Origin: Candidatus Nomurabacteria bacterium
Lineage (GTDB): Bacteria; Patescibacteriota; Minisyncoccia; Phycocordibacterales; Phycocordibacteraceae
Direction of reading: 5' to 3'
Length of the DNA stretch: 6,561 bases
Assembly (NCBI GenBank): GCA_943355045.1
Contig: CALRDY010000033.1
Location: 1 to 6,561 of the forward strand
The notes under the pieces were generated by a model. The model was not told the DNA's origin and searched no databases. It saw only the letters and a program-made list of their open reading frames with translations. Both the position numbers and the translations under genes were made by a program. Below, piece by piece: positions 1 through 5,084 of this stretch (the first letter of the stretch is position 1; each line of letters opens with the position of its first letter).

Positions 1-271
1 GTTTTTTTGCTTTCTTGGCTGCACACATCGCCGGCAGTCCGACCGAGACCGGATCAAGAGCGAGCACCGCATCTGCAGTACGCGCGGCTTTAAGCACGCG
101 ACAATAATAGACGTAGTGCCGAATGATTTTCGGAAAATGCCGCACCTCACTGAACTTAACCAAGTCAACCTCAATACCCTTCGCCGACAATCCCTCAAAA
201 AGCAGTGTTGCATACGTCGCCGGACCGCCGATTTCGGGCGGATAGAGCGGGGTCGCGATGACAAGCTTCAT
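1..271 (-). CDS. GT4-family glycosyltransferase, N-terminal 90 residues only (3' end cut by window edge)
   Basis: The visible protein starts MKLVIATPLYPPEIGGPATY, the first beta strand and glycine-rich turn of a GT-B fold glycosyltransferase of the GT4 (GT1-like) superfamily; the GGPATY turn lies in the acceptor-side Rossmann domain. A second beta-strand-like stretch, ADAVLALDPVSVGLP, follows at residues 66-80. Only the N-terminal domain is present; the nucleotide-sugar-binding C-terminal domain and its EX7E motif lie beyond base 1, so donor and acceptor are unknown. These enzymes usually act at the cytoplasmic face of the membrane in polysaccharide, glycolipid or glycoprotein assembly. The gene follows another GT4 gene after 10 bases, suggesting a shared glycan pathway. 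The ATG at 271 fits the family start exactly. There is no Shine-Dalgarno; a TAGAAT hexamer ends 7 bases upstream and overlaps the stop codon of the preceding gene. Confidence 0.87.
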   Translation of the reverse strand, partial: MKLVIATPLYPPEIGGPATYATLLFEGLSAKGIEVDLVKFSEVRHFPKIIRHYVYYCRVLKAARTADAVLALDPVSVGLPAMCAAKKAKK

Positions 272-278
272 AAAGCGT

Positions 279-307
279 ATTCTACTTGGTTTCGAACAGG
301 CGGTCGA
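279..307 (-). promoter_or_regulatory. Possible promoter for the left-edge glycosyltransferase gene
   Basis: Minus strand: TCGACC (302-307, four of six to TTGACA), 17 bases, TAGAAT (279-284, five of six to TATAAT), then 7 bases to the ATG at 271. The -10 overlaps the TAG stop of the upstream glycosyltransferase gene. The geometry matches the two intergenic promoters of this window, but the element lies inside the end of a coding sequence, so chance similarity is possible. Confidence 0.35.
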
Positions 308-1496
308 AGAGCGTTTTTACCTTGCGGGCGATGAGATCCCAATCGTAGTTCTCGAAGACGAGATTCTTTGCGGTCGCGGTAACTCGCGCCGTCTGCGCCG
401 TATCCGACAGGATTTCTTTCACTACTGTCGCAATCTGTTCCGGCGAATCCGTATCGACCGCCCATCCGGTCGTCCCTTTGTCCGGATTCCGCTTCGCGTC
501 AAAAAGAAAATCTGCGATGCCGCCCTCCTGTGTCGCGATGACCGGCAGTCCCGCCGCCATCGCTTCGATGAATGAATTCCCCATACCCTCGGAGCGCGAC
601 GGGCGGATGAAGATATCGCAGGATGTCAGATAGTTCGGCACTTCTTCGATCGATACGTACGGATGGAACTGTATGCGCGCGGAAACGCCGAGCTCGTCCG
701 CGAGCTCGGCGAGCATTTCCTTGTCGGGACCATCCCCGAGCATGAAAAGATGCGCCTGTTCCGGCAAGAGCGAGAGTGCGCGAATGACTACCTCAAGTGC
801 ATTCTTATGGACCAGTCGGCCGGTATGGATGAGCCACGTTTCTCCTTCTTTTTTTCCTATATTTGCACGGATAGTTTCGAGAAGCTCCGGCGGCGGCACC
901 TGCTTGAACCGCCCAGCATCCATGCCATTCGGTATGACCTCCAGAGGCCCCTGGAAGCTCCACTGCCGCGCCCAGGTGCCGAGAAAGGTCGATTCTGCGT
1001 GTACCGCGCTCGCATGACGGAATCCCCATCGCAAGAGCGGCTCGAAAAACCTGATATGCGCGCGCCCGTACACATGCTCGAATGGGTCGCCCTCTTCGAG
1101 AGTAAGGACATAGGGCGGCCGCACCCCGATAATCCGAAGCAGCACGATGGGAAAGACCATGTACGACATCATGGCCCACCACGCATCGAAATGCCGCTTG
1201 GAGTGAAGCCTCAGTGCCGCAAACGCTGCAAGTGGCACGAACAGCATTTTGTCGATATAGACCAGCGGATGATGCGTCGAAGCGACGCTCGCATTACGGC
1301 GCCCGAAGCCCACACGATGCACGAACACATTCCCCTCTTTGGAATGCCGCGGCAGCGATGAATCGAAACGGAGCGTTACCATATGGAACTCGATTTCCTC
1401 TGGAGAAATGCGGTCGGTAATCTCTTTGATCGCGACCTCTGCTCCGCCGACGAAACGCGGATAATATGCGAGAGAAAAAATGAGAATGCGTTTCAT
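282..1496 (-). CDS. GT4-family glycosyltransferase, complete (404 aa)
   Basis: This is a full-length GT-B glycosyltransferase. Residues 1-20 (MKRILIFSLAYYPRFVGGAE) are the N-terminal strand with the glycine turn; IPNGMDAGRF at 188-197 is the hinge signature; WLIHTGRLVHKN at 221-232 begins the donor domain; LFMLGDGPDKEML lies at 250-262; and RPSRSEGMGNSFIEAMAAG at 298-316 carries the EX7E pair E303/E311 that contacts the nucleotide sugar in retaining GT4 enzymes. Length is normal for the family. Acceptor and sugar cannot be told from sequence; a role in envelope glycan or lipid glycosylation is inferred from the family and from the adjacent second GT4 gene. The reading frame stays open to 1676, but the extra 60 residues overlap the upstream gene and lack homology-like character, so the ATG at 1496 is chosen. 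No Shine-Dalgarno is visible. An 11-bp-arm hairpin sits inside the gene at 686-711. Confidence 0.92.
   Translation of the reverse strand: MKRILIFSLAYYPRFVGGAEVAIKEITDRISPEEIEFHMVTLRFDSSLPRHSKEGNVFVHRVGFGRRNASVASTHHPLVYIDKMLFVPLAAFAALRLHSKRHFDAWWAMMSYMVFPIVLLRIIGVRPPYVLTLEEGDPFEHVYGRAHIRFFEPLLRWGFRHASAVHAESTFLGTWARQWSFQGPLEVIPNGMDAGRFKQVPPPELLETIRANIGKKEGETWLIHTGRLVHKNALEVVIRALSLLPEQAHLFMLGDGPDKEMLAELADELGVSARIQFHPYVSIEEVPNYLTSCDIFIRPSRSEGMGNSFIEAMAAGLPVIATQEGGIADFLFDAKRNPDKGTTGWAVDTDSPEQIATVVKEILSDTAQTARVTATAKNLVFENYDWDLIARKVKTLFDRLFETK
686..711. repeat. Intragenic perfect hairpin, 11-bp arms, 4-base loop
   Basis: Arms 686-696 (CGCCGAGCTCG) and 701-711 are perfect reverse complements around TCCG. 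They lie in codons for residues 262-271 (LAELADELGV) of the complete glycosyltransferase, a helix before the donor-site strand. No T-tract follows. Confidence 0.75.
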
Positions 1497-1536
1497 TGAT
1501 GAAAGACTAGTACAGAAAATCGGGGAATGCGAATAC

Positions 1537-2796
1537 TCACAGAAGTATGAAAGCTCCGCCTGCGAGCGCCATGACACCGAGGAAGCTGAGCGTCCAGGGC
1601 GAGCGGAAGAGGCCGGAAAGCTTGGTGTCGGCTGCCGGAACGGATTTGTCCGGAGACAATGCCGCCCCCGCGGCACCGAGTTCTATCGGCGCCGCGGGGG
1701 CGCGGACTTCTTCATCATGGGGTTGAACATTCGTCCTTGTACTGATAATCGGGTCGACCGTCTGTATTTGCTTATAACTAACGACGGGAGCGGGAGGTTG
1801 CGGATGCGAAACCGCCGGTACCTTCGAATATGCGGATGCCACTTCCCCGCTCGGATACAGCAGAGCTGCCGAATCTGTTATCGGAAGATCGATAACTCTC
1901 GAAGGGAACAAGATTGTGCGGCCAGCGAGAATCTGCGTATCCGCGGGAATCTTGAATTCTCGTCCGCCCATAGCCAGACGCCACAGCGACAAATCAAGCG
2001 TGCGCGAATCGTCATTCGCGAGCGTGATGCCGCGAGGAGATACGGAGACGATCCTAATGCCGGCATTCTTCACGGTTACGATCATCTCGCTCCGCGCGTC
2101 GCCGCCGTCGGAAGTGGTCACGTGAACGATTGCGACATATTCGCCCGGATCGTAATACGCGTGCAGGACGCTCGCGCCCGTCCTCTGCATCCCGTCGCCA
2201 AATGACCACCTGACGAGAGCCTCATCGCGCCTATTGCCTTTACCGTCATACACAACCGCGACGAAAGGAGTGTCTGCACCGGAAGATACCGTGCGATTGC
2301 CGCTGGCAAAGATACGCAATGCCGGGACCGGAATGTATTCCGGCGGCGAGCCGCTTGCTGCTGCAAGTGGCGCCGCGCCGCTTTCATCAGACGACGTCGT
2401 ATCCGATGTTGCGACCGTAATCGTTTTAGATGAATCGACCATCGAAAGGCCCGTCGCGGTTGACGTGGCCGAGATGAGTATCGTGTACGTTCCGTCAGCA
2501 GCAAAAGCGCCCGCCGTATTTGTGCCGTCCCAGACTTTCGGCGCCGGATTGATAACGCCTGAGCTCGAGTACAATGATTTAATCATGCTGCCGCTCGAGG
2601 ACAGTATCTTGATGGATGCTTTTACCGATTCTGAAAAAGCGATGTCGATGCTCGTGGTAGTCGCGAGACCTGACTCGGTCGTTGCAGATGGATACAGAGT
2701 GTCGTGCGAAATCGTATAGGCTGTAAGCGTCGGTGGAGCCGCCTGCGCGAATGCGGGGAGAAAAATGGCCAGAATGAGAAACCCGGCGATGCGCAT
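1537..2796 (-). CDS. Secreted or membrane-anchored surface protein with FlgD-Ig-like, PKD-like and lamin-tail-like regions (419 aa)
   Basis: Residues 1-19 form a signal peptide (hydrophobic core AGFLILAIFLPAF, likely cleavage after AQA). Residues about 30-130 look like a FlgD-type Ig domain: a SIDIAFSESVKASIKILSSS strand pair, then VWDGTNTAGAFAADGTYTIL, the typical WDG..G..a.dGtY motif. A Ser/Ala/Pro linker follows at 131-155. Residues 160-243 resemble a PKD domain, with WSFGDG at 197-202 and HAYYDPGEYVAIVHV at 212-226. Residues 247-303 resemble a lamin-tail domain (DLSLWRLAMGGREFKIP, then TQILAGR), though the usual glycine before Trp is replaced by leucine. A Pro/Ala-rich stalk (330-390) leads to a hydrophobic segment at 400-419 that ends the protein. 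An extracellular structural or adhesive role is inferred; no catalytic motif is seen. It lies 10 bases downstream of the ATPase gene, so they are probably cotranscribed. Confidence 0.85.
   Translation of the reverse strand: MRIAGFLILAIFLPAFAQAAPPTLTAYTISHDTLYPSATTESGLATTTSIDIAFSESVKASIKILSSSGSMIKSLYSSSGVINPAPKVWDGTNTAGAFAADGTYTILISATSTATGLSMVDSSKTITVATSDTTSSDESGAAPLAAASGSPPEYIPVPALRIFASGNRTVSSGADTPFVAVVYDGKGNRRDEALVRWSFGDGMQRTGASVLHAYYDPGEYVAIVHVTTSDGGDARSEMIVTVKNAGIRIVSVSPRGITLANDDSRTLDLSLWRLAMGGREFKIPADTQILAGRTILFPSRVIDLPITDSAALLYPSGEVASAYSKVPAVSHPQPPAPVVSYKQIQTVDPIISTRTNVQPHDEEVRAPAAPIELGAAGAALSPDKSVPAADTKLSGLFRSPWTLSFLGVMALAGGAFILL
1663..1702. repeat. Intragenic GC-rich hairpin, 17-bp arms with one mismatch, 6-base loop
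   Basis: Arms 1663-1679 and 1686-1702 pair at 16 of 17 positions; the only mismatch (1675/1690) becomes a G-U wobble in the minus-strand mRNA, so the RNA stem is continuous. The outer 12 pairs (CGCCCCCGCGGC with its complement) are all G-C. It encodes residues 365-378 of the surface protein, in the Ala/Pro stalk just before the C-terminal membrane segment. There is no T-tract after it. Confidence 0.8.
2341..2380. repeat. Imperfect intragenic inverted repeat, 18-base arms with 14 matches
   Basis: Arms 2341-2358 and 2363-2380 around TGCT match at 14 of 18 positions, with an inner 5-bp perfect stem (CTTGC/GCAAG). They encode the Ala/Ser/Gly/Pro linker between the FlgD-like and PKD-like regions of the surface protein. 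It is weaker than the other inverted repeats and could follow from alanine-rich codon use alone. Confidence 0.4.
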
Positions 2797-2806
2797 AAGA
2801 ATGTAT

Positions 2807-4738
2807 TTATGTGTCGCCCTTGAGCACTTTCCGAAGCGCGTCTTCAGGTACTTCGAAAGGCTTTTTCTCCGGCATCGCCCGCGACGGCTCTGCCGTCGCG
2901 GGCCTCTCCGGCTGTTTTAGCGGCTGGTTGCCAACTGCCGGAGACCCGCTTCGCTGAGACTCCTGCGGAGCGGGTCTGCTTTTCTCCAGCACCGCGGCAA
3001 GCGCTCCCTTGAGCGATTGCTGCTGTTGTGATTTCTGATGTTCCTTCTCCGTGCCGGTCTTGATGGTCATGGTGCGCAGAATGGTTTTCAATTCATCAGC
3101 TGACTTTCCGTTCAAGATGGGTGCAGTCCGTACCGGCAGATCGCCAGCATTTTTAACGACCGCATTCGGGCGAGGGGCGGAAAATTGCGGACGATTCACA
3201 GCTTCGCGATTCGGCGGCACGCTGTCACTCACAAAAGGACGGGGTGTCGGCTCTGGGCGGGGAAACGTCGCGGACTGTCCCGGCACTGGCATTCGCGGCG
3301 TGAGCGGCGACGGCATCCACGCGACATTCAAAAGCGGCGTACTGGTAGTCGGCGGCACGACCGTTGGCTTCACAACATCTCTTTGTGGCGGTACGAGACT
3401 TGCAGGCTTCTTCCTCATTCGTGCATCGGCAGGCGCTTCAGACGCCGCGCTCGCCGCAAGCTCGGCAATGATCGTGCTCTCGACACCGCCGCGCGGGGCG
3501 GCGAATTGCGCACGCGATGCGGCGACAACGTCATCCCGGTAAGAGACCGGCGGCGCCTCGATTGGCGGTATCGTCGTGGCCGAGAACGGCGCCGACCCGA
3601 CGCCGTCGATCATGAGCGAGAGGTAGACCTGCCGACGATCGAGCGCCACAATGTCTTCCTTCGTGAATTTCGGCATGAAGATTGTTTCCAACACTTCCGC
3701 ATCGAAGGGGCCCACACGGAAGACAACTGTCGTTCCGACGTTACCGAAGACCGCATCGCGCACTTCTTCTTCCATCTGCTCGATGTACTGATGCGCGATG
3801 ACGAGATTCAATTTATATTTGCGCGCTTCAGAAAGAATTTCCGCAAACGTCTCGTTCGCGAAGTTCTGGAACTCATCGACATAGAAATAAAAGTTCGGGA
3901 GTTTCGCGAGCGCGTGCGCGGGGAGGTTCGCGCGACTCATCGCACCGAGGAAGATGCGCGTCGTGAGCATCGAGCCCAGGAGGCGCATGTTGGTCTCGCC
4001 GACGAGCCCCTTGGACAAGTTGATGATGAGTATCTTCTTCTCGTCCATCATCGTGCGGATGTCGAACGAAGACTTCGACTGGCCGATGATGTTCCGGATG
4101 AGCGGATTGCCGGTAAACTGACCGATCTTGTTCTGAATCGCGGGTGTCGCCTCCTGCGTGTAACGGTCGCCGTAATTGGCGAACTCTTTCGTCCAGAAAT
4201 CCTTCACGACCGGATCTTTCACATTGTCGACGACTTTCTGCCGGTACGCTTTATCGGTGTACATGCGATTGACGCCGAGCAGAGTCGCGTCCGGATACTC
4301 CAAGAGCGCGAGGAGTGTATTCGTCAAAATGTATTCCATGCGCGCGCTCCACGCGTCCTCCCAGATCTTCTTGAAGGTCGCCATGAGGCCGCTGACCACG
4401 AGATGACGCTTGTCGTACCCGACGTCCTCCATCACATTGAAAGCGATTGGGTGCTCCATATCAAACGGCGCAAAATAGACGACATCTTTGATGCGTTCCT
4501 TCGGAACGTAATCAAGCAGGCGCTCGACCGTGCCGCCGTGCGGATCGATGAAGGCCAAACCCTCGCCGTTCCGCAAATCCTGGATCGCCATATTCTCAAG
4601 CAGCGTCGATTTGCCCATGCCCGTCTTGCCGATCACATACATATGCCGATCGCGATCCTTCGCTTTGATGCCGAAAGGGATGCTCTTCCCTCGCGCATCG
4701 GTCGCGGCGAAATAATTAATGCGTTCGGGATTCTCCAT
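2807..4738 (-). CDS. Soluble VirD4/TraG-like (type IV coupling-protein family) P-loop ATPase with proline-rich tail (643 aa)
   Basis: The protein is a RecA/HerA-fold DNA-pump-type ATPase. Walker A is GKTGMGKST at 37-45; AFIDPHGGTVERLL at 62-75 is typical of coupling-protein-like ATPases; Walker B is FYFYVDEFQNF at 283-293 with acidic D288/E289; AHQYIEQM at 315-322 is the conserved Gln segment that follows. Family members couple ATP hydrolysis to DNA or substrate movement at a membrane channel. Unlike classical VirD4, no N-terminal transmembrane pair is present: the ATPase domain begins within 30 residues of the start. Residues about 400-643 form a low-complexity Pro/Ala/Ser/Gln tail, ending with a charged, probably helical segment (FEVPEDALRKVLKG). 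The start at 4738 is chosen because the frame upstream to 5140 crosses a terminator and promoter and reads as noise. No relaxase or VirB-like genes are visible, so involvement in conjugation, DNA uptake or pilus work is undecided. Confidence 0.88.
   Translation of the reverse strand: MENPERINYFAATDARGKSIPFGIKAKDRDRHMYVIGKTGMGKSTLLENMAIQDLRNGEGLAFIDPHGGTVERLLDYVPKERIKDVVYFAPFDMEHPIAFNVMEDVGYDKRHLVVSGLMATFKKIWEDAWSARMEYILTNTLLALLEYPDATLLGVNRMYTDKAYRQKVVDNVKDPVVKDFWTKEFANYGDRYTQEATPAIQNKIGQFTGNPLIRNIIGQSKSSFDIRTMMDEKKILIINLSKGLVGETNMRLLGSMLTTRIFLGAMSRANLPAHALAKLPNFYFYVDEFQNFANETFAEILSEARKYKLNLVIAHQYIEQMEEEVRDAVFGNVGTTVVFRVGPFDAEVLETIFMPKFTKEDIVALDRRQVYLSLMIDGVGSAPFSATTIPPIEAPPVSYRDDVVAASRAQFAAPRGGVESTIIAELAASAASEAPADARMRKKPASLVPPQRDVVKPTVVPPTTSTPLLNVAWMPSPLTPRMPVPGQSATFPRPEPTPRPFVSDSVPPNREAVNRPQFSAPRPNAVVKNAGDLPVRTAPILNGKSADELKTILRTMTIKTGTEKEHQKSQQQQSLKGALAAVLEKSRPAPQESQRSGSPAVGNQPLKQPERPATAEPSRAMPEKKPFEVPEDALRKVLKGDT
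2877..2903. repeat. Intragenic perfect hairpin, 12-bp arms, 3-base loop
   Basis: Arms 2877-2888 (GCCCGCGACGGC) and 2892-2903 are perfect complements around TCT. Beyond a 4-by-4 internal loop, CCGG on each side could also pair. It encodes residues 612-621 (RPATAEPSRA) in the low-complexity tail of the ATPase. No T-tract follows in either direction. Confidence 0.8.
2942..2977. repeat. Intragenic hairpin, 13-bp arms with one mismatch, 10-base loop
   Basis: Arms 2942-2954 (AGACCCGCTTCGC) and 2965-2977 pair at 12 of 13 positions. It encodes residues 588-599 (RPAPQESQRSGS) in the ATPase tail and lies 38 bases from the 2877-2903 hairpin. Both hairpins begin, in translation, with Arg-Pro-Ala. Confidence 0.75.
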
Positions 4739-4745
4739 CGCTTGC

Positions 4746-4754
4746 AGTATAACA
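4746..4754 (-). promoter_or_regulatory. Extended -10 promoter for the ATPase gene (predicted leaderless start)
   Basis: Read on the minus strand, TGTTATACT is an extended -10 (TGn plus TATACT, five of six matches to TATAAT). It directly follows the terminator T-tract, as if the intergenic region had been minimised. The hexamer ends 7 bases before the ATG at 4738, so a start site at the usual distance from a -10 would fall on or next to the A of the ATG. No good -35 is present at 16-18 bases, which is acceptable for an extended -10 promoter. No Shine-Dalgarno exists between the box and the ATG. Confidence 0.6.
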
Positions 4755-4784
4755 AAAAAGCGCGCGACAAAAGCGCGCGATTTT
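4754..4784 (-). terminator. Intrinsic terminator after the small membrane-protein gene
   Basis: On the minus strand a CGCGCG/CGCGCG stem (plus-strand arms 4761-4766 and 4774-4779) closes a 7-base loop. It is extended, past one mismatch, by four A-T pairs (4756-4759 with 4781-4784), and is followed by six T residues (4759 down to 4754). This is a standard Rho-independent terminator, starting 23 bases after the TAG of the small membrane-protein gene. It separates that gene from the ATPase gene. In the plus direction the same stem is followed by only four T, so any plus-strand activity would be weaker. Confidence 0.75.
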
Positions 4785-4806
4785 GCTCTTTGTGTACGCT
4801 GCAAAT

Positions 4807-5028
4807 CTAGATAGGAGAAACTCCTTGCGGAGGAACCGTTTCTGAAACTGAGGAAGTCTGCTCTGCCGATGCAGTACGCGCTTCGCGCGCGCGGAGCGAG
4901 AGGCCGATGCCGGACACACAAGCGCCGAAAATGACTGCGAGCAGCGAACGGATCGATATTGGAAGTCCGGAGAACGGTACCAGAATGACGAGAATGCCGA
5001 GAAGGATGAGCGTGCTTGCGCGGGACAT
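4807..5028 (-). CDS. Small two-helix integral membrane protein (73 aa), function unknown
   Basis: The 73-residue product has two hydrophobic helices, residues about 5-21 (STLILLGILVILVPFSG) and 27-46 (IRSLLAVIFGACVSGIGLSL), joined by a short turn, then RAREAR and a Ser/Thr/Glu-rich hydrophilic tail to the C-terminus. The basic RAREAR after helix 2 suggests that both termini are cytoplasmic. I recognise no named family. Support for a real gene: clear hydrophobic design, a strong promoter-like element directly upstream, an intrinsic terminator 23 bases after the stop, and a good fit between rsmI and the ATPase gene. The ATG at 5028 is preferred over a GTG at 5049 because the latter lies inside the palindrome and ahead of the likely transcription start. 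A role as membrane partner of the adjacent ATPase is possible but purely inferred. Confidence 0.7.
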   Translation of the reverse strand: MSRASTLILLGILVILVPFSGLPISIRSLLAVIFGACVSGIGLSLRAREARTASAEQTSSVSETVPPQGVSPI

Positions 5029-5034
5029 AGGCCG

Positions 5035-5063
5035 AGTATACCCAGGCACTCAATACTTTGCAA
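5035..5063 (-). promoter_or_regulatory. Promoter for the small membrane-protein gene, embedded in the 48-bp palindrome
   Basis: Minus strand: TTGCAA (5058-5063, four of six matches to TTGACA) at the exact centre of the palindrome, a 17-base spacer, then TATACT (5035-5040, five of six matches). The -10 ends 6 bases before the ATG at 5028, which predicts a leaderless or nearly leaderless mRNA. The palindrome covers the -35, the spacer and most of the -10, so a dimeric protein or a cruciform there would affect initiation. By symmetry the plus strand also has TTGCAA, 17 bases, then TATATC, a weaker divergent copy. Confidence 0.6.
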
Positions 5064-5084
5064 AGTATTGAGTGCCTGGGTATA
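5037..5084. repeat. Perfect 48-bp palindrome (24-bp arms, no spacer) between rsmI and the small membrane-protein gene
   Basis: The left arm (5037-5060) starts TATACCCAGGCACTC and ends ACTTTG; the right arm (5061-5084) is its exact reverse complement, with no mismatch and no loop. Symmetry stops at 5036/5085. The right arm touches the rsmI stop codon (5085-5087), and the left arm runs into the -10 hexamer of the small gene. As RNA it would form a stem of about 22 bp just after the rsmI stop, but no T-tract follows on either strand, so it is not a classic intrinsic terminator. It may be a 3'-end stabilising hairpin, an operator, or a copy of a dispersed palindromic element. Confidence 0.9.

Noticed and set aside
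1497..1676. 60-residue N-terminal extension of the complete glycosyltransferase
   Set aside because: It overlaps the end of the surface-protein gene in another frame, and the GT4 N-terminal strand begins exactly at the ATG at 1496.
2807..4738. Conjugative element or integrated plasmid suggested by the coupling-protein-like ATPase
   Set aside because: No relaxase, VirB-like, integrase or att-like sequence is present, and the neighbours are housekeeping and envelope genes, so a mobile element cannot be supported.
3185..4810. 541-codon open frame on the plus strand opposite the ATPase gene
   Set aside because: The translation is Arg/Asp/His-rich without any recognisable motif, while the opposite strand has a clear Walker A/B ATPase. 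It is the usual antisense shadow in GC-rich coding DNA.
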